A stretch of DNA of 64,000 bases from Mycolicibacterium mengxianglii (lineage in GTDB: Bacteria; Actinomycetota; Actinomycetes; Mycobacteriales; Mycobacteriaceae): positions 5,084,001-5,148,000 of the forward strand of contig NZ_CP065373.1 in the NCBI RefSeq assembly GCF_015710575.1. Direction: 5' to 3'. A program made the translations under genes and the position numbers. Below the pieces are notes generated by a model, which saw nothing but the letters and a program-made list of their open reading frames with translations, was not told the origin of the DNA and searched no databases. The stretch's first letter is position 1. Every line of letters starts with the position of its first letter. Of this stretch, positions 39,264 through 47,683 are shown one piece after another.

Positions 39264-40023
39264 CGCCGGTCGGCGCAGGTGCGGGCGGCGGCGGCGCGTC
39301 AGCCGGGGGTGCCGGCGGGGCGCTCGCGTCGGCCAGCATGAACGGGACGGTGGCCGATCTCAGGTTTCCGAGTTGCACCACCAGGTTGTAGGTGCCCGGC
39401 CCGATCGGCTGGCGCGGCAGCGGGCACTGCGGCTCCGAGCCCATACCGGTCCATGTCACCTCGGTGGTCACCTGCTCACCCGGGTTGAACATCTTGACCA
39501 GCGTCTCGTTGGACGGTGCACAGTCCAGGTTGGACCAGAGCCGCTTGTTGTCCAGCGAGTAGACATAGGCCGCGAGCACCGCGGCGCCGACGTCGCGCTG
39601 GCAACCGACCAGTCCGATGTTGGTCACCACCATGGTGAATTTTGGCTGGTCGCCGATGGTGTAGCGAGGCTCGCTGGTGATGCCCTTGACGGCCAGGGTC
39701 GAATCCGGGCAGTCGTCGCCCTCCTGCAGCACCGGTGGCGGCTCGACGGCGACCGTCGCCGTGGGCGTGGGCTGCGGGGCTTCGACGGCAGGCGGCACAA
39801 CCGGTGACTTGACCTCGGGAGTGGGCGTGGGCGCCAGCGGCCCCTGCGCGGTGTTCGGCTGGTCGTCGGCAGTGTTCTGCGGTTCGGTGCTGGACCCACC
39901 CTGGGTCACCGCCACGACGATGGCCACGATGATCACGAGGACGAAAACCGAGATGCCTATCGCCAAGGCCCGGCGGCGACGATAGATCTCCGGCGGTAGG
40001 TGATGCGGTTCGGTTTCCAACAC
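39259..40023 (-). CDS. Proline-rich membrane-anchored protein, Rv3587c-like
   Basis: A 254-residue protein. A short cytosolic start with HHLPPEIYRRRR precedes one transmembrane helix (ALAIGISVFVLVIIVAIVVA), then a proline/threonine linker of about 60 residues and an extracytoplasmic beta-rich domain with cysteines in DDCPD, VGCQRD, DCAPS and PQCPL. The C-terminus is again proline- and alanine-rich. Matches the place of Rv3587c. The GTG at 40023 was chosen by alignment to that N-terminus; a GTG at 40047 is possible. Its stop codon is in the right IS target repeat. Function unknown. Confidence 0.8.
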   Translation of the reverse strand: MLETEPHHLPPEIYRRRRALAIGISVFVLVIIVAIVVAVTQGGSSTEPQNTADDQPNTAQGPLAPTPTPEVKSPVVPPAVEAPQPTPTATVAVEPPPVLQEGDDCPDSTLAVKGITSEPRYTIGDQPKFTMVVTNIGLVGCQRDVGAAVLAAYVYSLDNKRLWSNLDCAPSNETLVKMFNPGEQVTTEVTWTGMGSEPQCPLPRQPIGPGTYNLVVQLGNLRSATVPFMLADASAPPAPPADAPPPPAPAPTGG

Positions 40024-40105
40024 GTTCCCACGGTAAGGCGAGCTCACCGGTTGCCGTCCGACCTGAGTCGGCGTGTCGCGACCGGGGTGATGCCCGCCCG
40101 GTGTG

Positions 40106-40723
40106 CTACTCGCCGATGTCGCCGAGGTGCTTGCGCAGCGCCACTTTGCCGTCGGCAAGGTGATATGTGAGCCCGACGATGGCCAGCGTGCCCGCGGTCA
40201 CACGCTGCGAGATCACCGTGGAACGATCGATCAACTGGGCGCCGGTCTCGATGACATGCCGGGCCTCGAACTCGTCGACCCTGGTCAGCCCGTCGCGCCG
40301 CCCCAGCAGGATGGACGGCGTCACCCGCTCCACCACGTCGCGCACGTAGCCGCCGGGCACCGATCCTTCGTCAAGTGCCGACAGAGTCGCCTTCACGGCG
40401 CCGCAGCTGTCATGGCCCAACACCACGATCAGCGGCACATCGAGCACCGTCACCGCGTACTCGATCGAGCCCAGCACCGCGGAGTCGATGACATGACCGG
40501 CGGTGCGCACCACGAACATGTCACCGAGACCCTGGTCGAAGATGATCTCGGCGGCCACCCGACTGTCCGCACAGCCGAAGACCACCGCCGTCGGCCGCTG
40601 CGCCTCGGTCAGGCTGGCGCGGTGTTGGATGCTCTGGCTGGGGTGCTGAGGCTCGCCCGCGACAAAGCGGTCGTTACCCTCTCTGAGTGCCTTCCAAGCG
40701 GTCACTGGGCTGGTGTTCGGCAT
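40106..40723 (-). CDS. canB: Beta-carbonic anhydrase
   Basis: A 205-residue beta-class carbonic anhydrase with the zinc/dyad motif FGCADSRV and the second ligands in GHDSCGAV, plus FVVRTAGHVID. It interconverts CO2 and bicarbonate in the cytosol. The ATG at 40723 gives the size of Rv3588c; the 108-residue upstream extension is antisense to mutY. It is divergent from mutY with 49 bases between the starts. Confidence 0.93.
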   Translation of the reverse strand: MPNTSPVTAWKALREGNDRFVAGEPQHPSQSIQHRASLTEAQRPTAVVFGCADSRVAAEIIFDQGLGDMFVVRTAGHVIDSAVLGSIEYAVTVLDVPLIVVLGHDSCGAVKATLSALDEGSVPGGYVRDVVERVTPSILLGRRDGLTRVDEFEARHVIETGAQLIDRSTVISQRVTAGTLAIVGLTYHLADGKVALRKHLGDIGE

Positions 40724-40772
40724 GCAAGACATTGTGCACCGGGGCGGAGTCCGGCGGGCCGGTGAGTACCCG

Positions 40773-41672
40773 ATGAGCATCGAGGCGTCCGAAGTCGTGG
40801 CGTGGTTCGCCGCAGAACGTCGCGATCTGCCCTGGCGCCGGCCGGGGGTCAGTGCCTGGCAAATCCTGGTCAGCGAGTTCATGCTGCAGCAGACCCCCGT
40901 GGCCCGGGTCCAGCCGATCTGGCTGGACTGGATCGCCCGGTGGCCCACCCCATCGGCCACTGCCGCTGCCGGCCCCGCCGATATCCTGCGGGCCTGGGGC
41001 AAGCTCGGATATCCGCGGCGGGCCAAGCGACTGCACGAATGCGCCACCGTGATCGCCGCCGAGCACGGTGACGTGGTGCCTGATGACGTCGAGACCTTGT
41101 TGACGCTTCCCGGGGTGGGCAGCTACACCGCGCGGGCGATTGCCTGCTTTGCCTATCAGCAGTCGGTGCCGGTGGTCGACACCAATGTGCGACGGGTGGT
41201 GGCGCGCGCGGTGCACGGGCGCGCCGATGCCGCCTCCCCGTCCGCCAAACGCGACGAGGCTGACGTCGCGGTGCTGATCCCCGATGACGAGACCGCGCCG
41301 CGGTTCTCGGCGGGACTCATGGAACTCGGGGCGCTGATCTGCACCGCGCGCAACCCGCGGTGCGGACTGTGCCCGCTGTCGGTGTGCGCCTGGCGGTCGG
41401 CTGGTTATCCGCCTGCCACCGGACCGGCCAAGCGGGTGCAGAAGTATGCCGGAACCGATCGGCAGGTTCGCGGTCGGCTCCTGGATGTGTTGCGTGCCAG
41501 CGACATTCCGGTTACCCGTGCGCAGTTGGACATCGTGTGGCTGACCGACACCGGGCAGCGCGACCGGGCGCTGGACTCACTGCTGGTCGACGGTTTGGTG
41601 GAGCAGACGGGGGACGGCCGCTTCGCGCTGGCAGGCGAAGGCGCCGATGCGGCCGAGGTACGAGGCCGCTGA
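40773..41672 (+). CDS. mutY: A/G-specific adenine glycosylase MutY
   Basis: A 299-residue HhH-GPD glycosylase. It has the catalytic glutamate in SEFMLQQTPV, the HhH motif LPGVGSYTARAIACFAYQ and the conserved aspartate in PVVDTNVRR. A four-cysteine iron-sulfur cluster has spacing C-X6-C-X2-C-X4-C at CTARNPRCGLCPLSVC. It removes adenine opposite 8-oxoguanine. The ATG at 40773 has a GGTGAG site. The last codons (EGADAAEVRGR) are part of a 33-bp sequence repeated downstream. Confidence 0.93.
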   Translation: MSIEASEVVAWFAAERRDLPWRRPGVSAWQILVSEFMLQQTPVARVQPIWLDWIARWPTPSATAAAGPADILRAWGKLGYPRRAKRLHECATVIAAEHGDVVPDDVETLLTLPGVGSYTARAIACFAYQQSVPVVDTNVRRVVARAVHGRADAASPSAKRDEADVAVLIPDDETAPRFSAGLMELGALICTARNPRCGLCPLSVCAWRSAGYPPATGPAKRVQKYAGTDRQVRGRLLDVLRASDIPVTRAQLDIVWLTDTGQRDRALDSLLVDGLVEQTGDGRFALAGEGADAAEVRGR

Positions 41673-41728
41673 GAAGCCGAGCAGACCAACCGGCAGGCGC
41701 CGATGCGGCCGAGGTACGAGGCCGCTGA
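41640..41728 (+). repeat. 33-bp direct repeat at the mutY 3' end
   Basis: The 33 bases 41640-41672, covering the last ten mutY codons and the stop, recur exactly at 41696-41728, a period of 56. A weaker match (TGAGAAG-CGAG) follows each copy. Since 56 is not a multiple of three, the second copy is out of phase with mutY and after its stop, so it is a non-coding partial duplication. The 145 bp between mutY and sdhC hold nothing else clear. Confidence 0.85.
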
Positions 41729-41817
41729 CTGAGAAGTCGAGGCACGCCGCAACTTCCTGCGGGCATGCCCGGCGCGGAGTAGCTTCGAATTGAGACTCAT
41801 GGTTGGGGGGGACCCGC

Positions 41818-42591
41818 ATGACATCCAACGTCGACGAAGTCGACCGTGGCGATGCCGGCCATGAAGTCCGCCGCGGACCCAAGATCGCCCACCCGCACTG
41901 GGCATGGCGGGTTGACCCATCGTCGGTGACCCTCAAGCTCGTCATGGCGGTCACCGGAATCGTGTTCTCCCTCTACGTTCTGGTTCACATGATCGGCAAC
42001 CTCAAGGTGTACACGGGGCCCGCGGATTTCGACGCCTACGCGCACTGGCTGCGCACTCTGCTCGAGCCTCTGCTGCCCTATGAGGGCCTGCTGTGGATCT
42101 TCCGGACCTTCCTGCTGATATGTCTGGTCGCACACGTCGGCTGCGCCGTGCTGTTGACCCGCCGAGCACATGTGGCCCGTGGCCGCTTTCGCCGCCGGGG
42201 GTTGGGCCTGCGCTCGTTCACCGCGCGCACCATGTTGGTCACCGGCGTGGTTCTGCTGCTGTTCATCGTGTTCCACATCCTGGATCTGACGGTGGGCGTC
42301 AGACCGTTCGCCAGCACGTCGTTCACCCCCACCACCGAAACCTCCAGTGACGCTTATGCCAACCTCGTCGCCAGCTTCAGCCGCCCCGGTGTCGCGGTGT
42401 TCTACCTGCTGGCGATGGCGGTCCTGGGTGCTCATCTGGTGCACGGCCTGTGGACCGTGGTCAACGACCTGGGGGTGACCGGCCAGCGTGCACGCCAGGT
42501 GTGCGTGACTCTCGGTGGACTGCTGGCGTTGGCGGTGATGGTCGGCAACATGACGATCCCGATTGCCGTCTGGGTTGGACTCGTGCAATGA
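41818..42591 (+). CDS. sdhC: Succinate dehydrogenase cytochrome b subunit (Sdh1 type)
   Basis: A 257-residue membrane anchor of the b558 SdhC/FrdC family with five predicted helices. Histidines in LYVLVHMIGN, LFIVFHILDL and HLVHGLWTV are candidate haem b ligands. It anchors the flavoprotein and iron-sulfur subunits and passes electrons to menaquinone. The ATG at 41818 follows a run of seven G residues that can serve as ribosome site; a TTG five codons earlier is less likely. Its stop overlaps the sdhA ATG. Confidence 0.88.
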   Translation: MTSNVDEVDRGDAGHEVRRGPKIAHPHWAWRVDPSSVTLKLVMAVTGIVFSLYVLVHMIGNLKVYTGPADFDAYAHWLRTLLEPLLPYEGLLWIFRTFLLICLVAHVGCAVLLTRRAHVARGRFRRRGLGLRSFTARTMLVTGVVLLLFIVFHILDLTVGVRPFASTSFTPTTETSSDAYANLVASFSRPGVAVFYLLAMAVLGAHLVHGLWTVVNDLGVTGQRARQVCVTLGGLLALAVMVGNMTIPIAVWVGLVQ

Positions 42592-44537
42592 CGGCCGAAC
42601 TGACACGACTGTCCACCGTCGGCGCACCGATCACGGGTGGAGTTCCCGCCGGCGACCCGGCGCTGGCCTGGCAGCATCGCACCCTGGACTACCGGTTGGT
42701 GAGTCCGCTGAATCGGCGCAAGTTCACCGTGATCGTCGTCGGCACCGGTCTGGCCGGTGCGGGATGCGCCGCGGCACTGGGCGAATTGGGTTACAACGTC
42801 GAGAGTTTCACCTTCCACGATGCTCCGCGCCGGGCACACAGTGTCGCGGCCCAGGGTGGGATCAACGCCGCCCGTGCCCGCAAGGTCGACAACGACAGCG
42901 TCGAACGGTTCGTCAAGGACACGGTCAAGGGCGGCGATTTCCGTGCCAGGGAGGCCGATTGCTTCCGGCTGGCACAGGAGTCGGCACGCGTCATCGACCA
43001 CATGAACGCCATCGGCGCGCCCTTCGCCCGCGAGTACGGCGGCAGTCTGGACACCCGGTCGTTCGGCGGCGTGCAGGTCTCACGCACCTACTACACCCGC
43101 GGCCAGACCGGCCAGCAGTTACAGACCGCCGGGAGCCAGGCACTGCTGCGCCAGGTGAACGCGGGCACGGTGAACCTGCACACCCGTACCGAGATGCTGG
43201 ACGTCATCGTCGCCGACGGGCAGGCCCGGGGCGTCGTCACCCGGGATCTGATCACCGGCGAGGTCCGTGCCACCACCGGGCACGTCGTCGTCCTCGCGAC
43301 CGGCGGCTACGGCAGTGTGTTCTTCCGGTCCACCCTGGCGCGCAATTCGAATGTCACCGCAACCTGGCGCGCCCATCTGCGTGGCGCGCTGTTCGCCTCC
43401 CCGGCCTTCATCCAGTTCCATCCGACCGCGCTGCCGGTGAATTCGGAATGGCAGTCCAAGACCATCCTGATGAGTGAGTCCCTACGCAACGACGGCCGGA
43501 TCTGGGTGCCCAAGAAGGCCGGCGATGACCGCGACCCCAACGACATTCCGGACTCCGACCGGGACTACTACCTCGAACGGATGTATCCGTCGTACGGCAA
43601 TCTCTCACCACGTGACGTCTCGTCGCGGGCTGCGCGCACCCAGATCGATTCCGGCCACGGGGTCGGGCCGCTGAAAAACAGTGTGTACCTGGACTTCCGG
43701 GATGCGTTGAAACGCCTGGGCAGAGCGAAGATCGCTGAACGGTACGGCAACCTGTTCTCCATGTACCGTGACGCCACCGGCGAGGACCCGTACCTGGTGC
43801 CGATGCGGATCGCCCCGGGTGCCCACTTCTCGATGGGCGGGTTGTGGAGCGATTACGACCAGATGACTTCATTGCCAGGACTTTTCGTTGCCGGTGAGGC
43901 CAGCTGGGCCTATCACGGCGCCAACCGGCTCGGCGCCAACTCACTGCTGTCGGCGTGCGTCGACGGCTGGTTCACGTTGCCGTACTCGGTGCCGAATTAC
44001 CTTGCCGGACAGCTGGGTACGGCACCGTTGCCTGCTGACCACCCGGCGGTGACCAGCACCCTGCAGGAGGTCTCCGACCGGGTGCAGTCCCTGCTCGCGA
44101 TCGGCGGCACCCAGGGGCCCGAGCGTTTTCACCGCCGACTCGGGGACCTGCTCTACCACGGGTGCGGAGTGTCGCGGTCGGCCGCAGGTTTGACGCGCAC
44201 GATCAGTCAGATCGACGAGCTGACCGCCCACTTCTGGGCCGACCTGCGGGTGACCGGCACCGGCACGGAGTTCAACCAGGAGCTCGAAAAGGCCGGGCGG
44301 GTCGCTGATTTCCTCGGTCTGGCGCGCCTGATGTGCATCGATGCCCTCGACCGTGACGAGTCCTGCGGCGCACACTTCCGGATCGAGCACCAGACACCCG
44401 GCGGGGAGGCGCAGCGCGACGACGACAACTGGTGCTTCGTGTCCGCCTGGGAGCACGGGGCCGATGGGGTTCCGGTCCGCCACGACGAGCCCCTCCAGTT
44501 CTCTGCCGTCCCACTCCAGACGAGGAACTACGTATGA
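42588..44537 (+). CDS. sdhA: Succinate dehydrogenase flavoprotein subunit (Sdh1 type)
   Basis: A 649-residue flavoprotein. The FAD-binding Rossmann motif is VVGTGLAGAGCAAALGELGY. The covalent flavin histidine lies in RAHSVAAQGGINAA. Substrate-site segments include FIQFHPTALP, APGAHFSMGGLW and GLFVAGEAS with HGANRLGANSLLSA. It oxidises succinate to fumarate (or the reverse). Coupled by ATGA overlaps with sdhC before and sdhB after. The closest M. tuberculosis set is Rv0247c-Rv0249c, at a different locus. Confidence 0.92.
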   Translation: MTAELTRLSTVGAPITGGVPAGDPALAWQHRTLDYRLVSPLNRRKFTVIVVGTGLAGAGCAAALGELGYNVESFTFHDAPRRAHSVAAQGGINAARARKVDNDSVERFVKDTVKGGDFRAREADCFRLAQESARVIDHMNAIGAPFAREYGGSLDTRSFGGVQVSRTYYTRGQTGQQLQTAGSQALLRQVNAGTVNLHTRTEMLDVIVADGQARGVVTRDLITGEVRATTGHVVVLATGGYGSVFFRSTLARNSNVTATWRAHLRGALFASPAFIQFHPTALPVNSEWQSKTILMSESLRNDGRIWVPKKAGDDRDPNDIPDSDRDYYLERMYPSYGNLSPRDVSSRAARTQIDSGHGVGPLKNSVYLDFRDALKRLGRAKIAERYGNLFSMYRDATGEDPYLVPMRIAPGAHFSMGGLWSDYDQMTSLPGLFVAGEASWAYHGANRLGANSLLSACVDGWFTLPYSVPNYLAGQLGTAPLPADHPAVTSTLQEVSDRVQSLLAIGGTQGPERFHRRLGDLLYHGCGVSRSAAGLTRTISQIDELTAHFWADLRVTGTGTEFNQELEKAGRVADFLGLARLMCIDALDRDESCGAHFRIEHQTPGGEAQRDDDNWCFVSAWEHGADGVPVRHDEPLQFSAVPLQTRNYV

Positions 44538-45283
44538 GACTGACATTGGAGATCTGGCGGCAGGCCGATGCGGAGGCGCCGGGCGGATTCGAACAGTACG
44601 TGGTTGACGACGCCACGCCGGAGATGTCGTTGTTGGAGTTACTCGATCGACTCAACGACGCACTGGTTGCCGACGGGCAGGAGCCGGTTGCCTTCGACTC
44701 GGACTGCCGCGAGGGCGTGTGTGGGTCCTGCGGGATCACCGTGGACGGCCGCCCCCATGGTCCGGTGCCCAATACCCCGTCCTGTCGCCAGCACGTGCGC
44801 TCCTACGCCGACGGTGCGCGCGTCCGCATCGAACCGTTCCGCTCCGCCGCTTTTCCGGTGGTGCGCGATCTGGTGGTGGACCGCTCGGCGCTGGACCGGA
44901 TGATCTCCGCCGGTGGGCACATCGCCGTCGACGCGGGGACCGCGCCCGACGCCGACTCCGAGCCGCTGACTCACGACGCAGCGGAATACGCGCTGGATTT
45001 CGCGGCCTGCATCTTCTGCGGCGCCTGCGTGGCAGCCTGCCCGAACGGAGCTGCGCACCTGTTCGCCGGCGCCAAGCTGTTGCACCTGGGCACGGTCGTC
45101 AGCGGCAAGCTCGAACGTGGCCGTCGCGCAAAGAATCTCATCGGTCAGATGGAGCAGGAGTTCGGGCCCTGCTCCAGCTACGGCGAATGTGCCGACGTGT
45201 GCCCGGAGAGCATTCCCCTGACTGCGGTGGCCGCCGTCAATCGCGAGGTCGTGCGCGCTCGGCTGCGCGGCAAACCGAACTGA
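44534..45283 (+). CDS. sdhB: Succinate dehydrogenase iron-sulfur subunit (Sdh1 type)
   Basis: A 249-residue subunit with three clusters. The N-terminal [2Fe-2S] site has CREGVCGSC and a later SCRQH. The C-terminal sites are CIFCGACVAACPNG and CSSYGECADVCPESI, which supply the [4Fe-4S] and [3Fe-4S] centres. It links the flavin to the membrane quinone site. The ATG at 44534 overlaps the sdhA stop. The GlxA-like gene converges 15 bases after its stop. Confidence 0.92.
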   Translation: MRLTLEIWRQADAEAPGGFEQYVVDDATPEMSLLELLDRLNDALVADGQEPVAFDSDCREGVCGSCGITVDGRPHGPVPNTPSCRQHVRSYADGARVRIEPFRSAAFPVVRDLVVDRSALDRMISAGGHIAVDAGTAPDADSEPLTHDAAEYALDFAACIFCGACVAACPNGAAHLFAGAKLLHLGTVVSGKLERGRRAKNLIGQMEQEFGPCSSYGECADVCPESIPLTAVAAVNREVVRARLRGKPN

Positions 45284-45298
45284 GAAGGGCCCGGCCGG

Positions 45299-46264
45299 TC
45301 AGGCTGTCGCTGCGCAGTCTTCGCAGGCGAAGCGACGACGGTAGTCCGACGGCGTGATTCCGATGATCCGGCGGAAGTGATGGCGGAGCAGGGTCGCGGT
45401 TCCGAAACCGGCCTTGTCCGCGATCCGGTCGATGTCCAGGGTGGTCTCCTCGAGCATCCGGCGGGCGTAGAGCACCCGCTGATCGGTGACCCACTGCATC
45501 GGAGTGCGGCCCGTCTCCTCGACGAAGCGCCGGGCGAACGTGCGCGCCGACATGTGTGCCCGCGCCGCCAGCGACGCCACGGTGTGCGGATGCTGCAGAT
45601 TTTGCATGATCCAATCCAGTTGTGGCGCAAACCCTTCCGAGTGACCCACCGGGATGGGCTGCTCGATGTACTGGCGCTGTCCGCCGTCACGCTGCGGGGG
45701 CACCACCATCCGGCGAGCGATGGTATTGGTTGCCGCACTGCCGATCTCCCGACGCACCAGGTGCAGACACGCGTCGATACCCGCAGCGGTTCCGGCGCTG
45801 GTGATCAGGTTGCCGTCGTCGACGAACAGCACGTTGCGGTCGACCTTCGCGGTGGGATAGAGGCGAGCCAGCTCCTCGGCGTGCATCCAGTGGGTGGTAC
45901 AGGCCCGCCCGTCGAGGAGGCCGGCCGCGCCGGCGACGAATGCACCCGAGCACACCGTGAGGATGATCGACCCGGTGTCGGCTGCGGTGCGCAACGCGTC
46001 GAGCGCTTCCTGCGGATACTCCACACCGCTGATCGCCGGCACGGCCACGAGGTCGGCGCCGAGCAGGGAACTGAAGTCATAGTCGGGCGTCAGGCTGGCG
46101 CCCACCGTGGTGCGCACCGGCACCCCAGCCTGGGGTCCGCACACCTTGAAATCAAAGTTCGGGACGTTGTCGGCTGAGCGATCGATCCCGAACACCTCGC
46201 AGATGACGCCGAACTCGAAGGGCGCCAGGCCGTCCAGCACCAATGCTGAGACACTATTGATCAT
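45299..46264 (-). CDS. GlxA-like AraC-family transcriptional regulator
   Basis: A 321-residue regulator. The N-terminal half is a DJ-1/PfpI-like amidotransferase domain (LVLDGLAPFEFGVICEVF, with the elbow cysteine in LTVCSGAFVAG, and TTHWMHAEEL). The C-terminal 100 residues carry two AraC helix-turn-helices (SLAARAHMSARTFARRF, DRIADKAGFGTATLLRHHF). Such proteins usually control nitrogen or amine catabolism. The ATG at 46264 abuts a repeat region shared with the divergent small gene. Target unknown. Confidence 0.88.
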   Translation of the reverse strand: MINSVSALVLDGLAPFEFGVICEVFGIDRSADNVPNFDFKVCGPQAGVPVRTTVGASLTPDYDFSSLLGADLVAVPAISGVEYPQEALDALRTAADTGSIILTVCSGAFVAGAAGLLDGRACTTHWMHAEELARLYPTAKVDRNVLFVDDGNLITSAGTAAGIDACLHLVRREIGSAATNTIARRMVVPPQRDGGQRQYIEQPIPVGHSEGFAPQLDWIMQNLQHPHTVASLAARAHMSARTFARRFVEETGRTPMQWVTDQRVLYARRMLEETTLDIDRIADKAGFGTATLLRHHFRRIIGITPSDYRRRFACEDCAATA

Positions 46265-46311
46265 GGCAGTATCTTAGTCTTCCTCGTCAGTTCTGCCACT
46301 GTTGGCAGTAT
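46264..46311. promoter_or_regulatory. TGGCAGTAT repeats in the divergent GlxA-like promoter
   Basis: TGGCAGTAT occurs at 46264-46272 and 46303-46311. The second copy is also half of an inverted repeat CTGCCA-CTGT-TGGCAG at 46293-46308. AraC proteins bind direct repeats of about this size, so these are candidate sites for the adjacent regulator. Confidence 0.45.
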
Positions 46312-46335
46312 TTGGTTAGTCGCAGAATTGCTGCC

Positions 46336-46605
46336 ATGACTACCGCACTCACCTACCTGCTTCTCATGGCCGTCCTGCTAGCTCCCTTCGGACTCATCGC
46401 AGCGGTCGCAGCCCGCGCCCACCGCGACGGTCACCTGCGCTGGCGGCTCAATCAGTTCCGCTTCAGCGCCCCGATGGTGGGGAACCTGTTCGAAGACAGC
46501 GACGCCGACCTGCGACGTCTGAGTCACGACCTCGACGCCGTGCGCACCCGATTCGAACGCCAGCCCAGCTGGCCGCAGTCAGGCGCGGTCGGCGAACGTC
46601 GTTAG
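46336..46605 (+). CDS. Small membrane protein of unknown function
   Basis: An 89-residue protein with one N-terminal hydrophobic helix (LTYLLLMAVLLAPFGLIAAVAA), then a basic segment RAHRDGHLRWRLNQFR and a charged tail likely to form a helix in the cytosol. The ATG at 46336 was preferred to a TTG at 46312 that would start inside the regulatory repeats. It is divergent from the GlxA-like gene and overlaps the convergent hydrolase gene by 27 bases. I do not recognise the family. Confidence 0.6.
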   Translation: MTTALTYLLLMAVLLAPFGLIAAVAARAHRDGHLRWRLNQFRFSAPMVGNLFEDSDADLRRLSHDLDAVRTRFERQPSWPQSGAVGERR

Positions 46606-47349
46606 AAACTCCTGCACCGCACGCCGATATTCCTCAGGCGCGTCATCGTGCACGAGGTGACCGGCCCCGGGCACCAGCCGATATGACGCCTGATGGCCGG
46701 TCTGGTGCATCAGGCTCATCTGCCCCACCGGGGCCACGGAGTTGCCGGCCTCGACCAGCAACACCGGAGCCTGCACCGCCCGCCACTGCTCCCAGTAGTC
46801 CCGTCGCCCCCATTCCGCGGCGATGTGCACCCACCGCTCGACGTGGCCGTGCAACCGCCAACCGGTCGCCGTGCGGTCGAAGGCCTCCAGGAAATACCGG
46901 CCCGCCACATCCCCGAAGATGTCGGTCACCGCGCGGGCACTGCCGAATTCCACCGGAAGTGTGAGCAGCCACGGCTCCCACGGTCCCGTGGTTCGTCCAC
47001 GGAAATCCGGCGCCATGTCCTCCACGACCAGCGCCGACACCAGCTCCGGCCGCTGCGCTGCCAGACACCAGCTGTGCAAACCACCCATCGAATGCCCGAT
47101 CAGACGCACCGCGGTTCCGATGCCCTCGACGGCGTGGCCTAGGTCCTCGACGAACCGTTCCGTGCTGATGGGATGTGGATCGGCGACGTCTCGGCCGCGG
47201 TGCCAGGGCGCGTCGTAGGTGTACACGGCACCCAAGCGGGTGAGCCACGGCAGTTGGCGGACCCACGTGGTTCCCCGGCCCATCAGGCCGTGCACGAGCA
47301 CCAGCGGATCGCCGTGCCCACCCCGGTACGTCAGCGGCTCAGTCGTCAT
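46579..47349 (-). CDS. Alpha/beta hydrolase, Rv3591c-like
   Basis: A 256-residue alpha/beta hydrolase. It has the oxyanion segment LVHGLMGRGTTW, the nucleophile elbow GHSMGGLHS (serine about 97) and the final histidine in GAGHLVHDD. The acid residue is likely the glutamate in LLVEAGNS. No signal peptide. The ATG at 47349 gives a compact family-length protein. It is divergent from mhuD with 22 bases between them, as Rv3591c is from Rv3592. Substrate unknown. Confidence 0.82.
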   Translation of the reverse strand: MTTEPLTYRGGHGDPLVLVHGLMGRGTTWVRQLPWLTRLGAVYTYDAPWHRGRDVADPHPISTERFVEDLGHAVEGIGTAVRLIGHSMGGLHSWCLAAQRPELVSALVVEDMAPDFRGRTTGPWEPWLLTLPVEFGSARAVTDIFGDVAGRYFLEAFDRTATGWRLHGHVERWVHIAAEWGRRDYWEQWRAVQAPVLLVEAGNSVAPVGQMSLMHQTGHQASYRLVPGAGHLVHDDAPEEYRRAVQEFLTTFADRA

Positions 47350-47371
47350 ACCCAAGCGGTAGCCTAGCGCC

Positions 47372-47683
47372 ATGTCCGTGGTGAAGATCAACGCAATCGA
47401 GGTACCCGCTGACGCCGGCCCCGAGCTGGAGAAGCGGTTCGCGCACCGAGCACACGCGGTCGACAGTCAGCCCGGATTCCTGGGCTTCCAGCTGCTGCGT
47501 CCGGTGAAGGGTGAGAACCGCTACTTCGTCGTCACGCACTGGGAGACCGAAGAGGCGTTCCAGGCGTGGGCAACGGGTCCCGCGATCGAGGCGCACAAGG
47601 GTCAGCAGAGCAATCCAGTGGCCACCGGGGCGTCACTGCTGGAGTTCGAAGTCGTGCTGGACGTTGCCGGCTCGAAGTCCTAG
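47372..47683 (+). CDS. mhuD: Haem-degrading monooxygenase MhuD
   Basis: A 103-residue ferredoxin-like (ABM fold) protein. The residues known to matter in MhuD are at the same numbers: N7, R26, W66 and the haem-ligand H75. MhuD breaks haem to mycobilin and releases iron without carbon monoxide (established). The ATG at 47372 is confirmed by this numbering. The downstream lipoprotein gene probably begins inside its 3' end. Confidence 0.95.
   Translation: MSVVKINAIEVPADAGPELEKRFAHRAHAVDSQPGFLGFQLLRPVKGENRYFVVTHWETEEAFQAWATGPAIEAHKGQQSNPVATGASLLEFEVVLDVAGSKS

Noticed and set aside
41360..41728. Second open frame at the mutY end suggesting a longer or split MutY
   Set aside because: It arises because the 33-bp repeat continues another frame; mutY itself is complete with all motifs.
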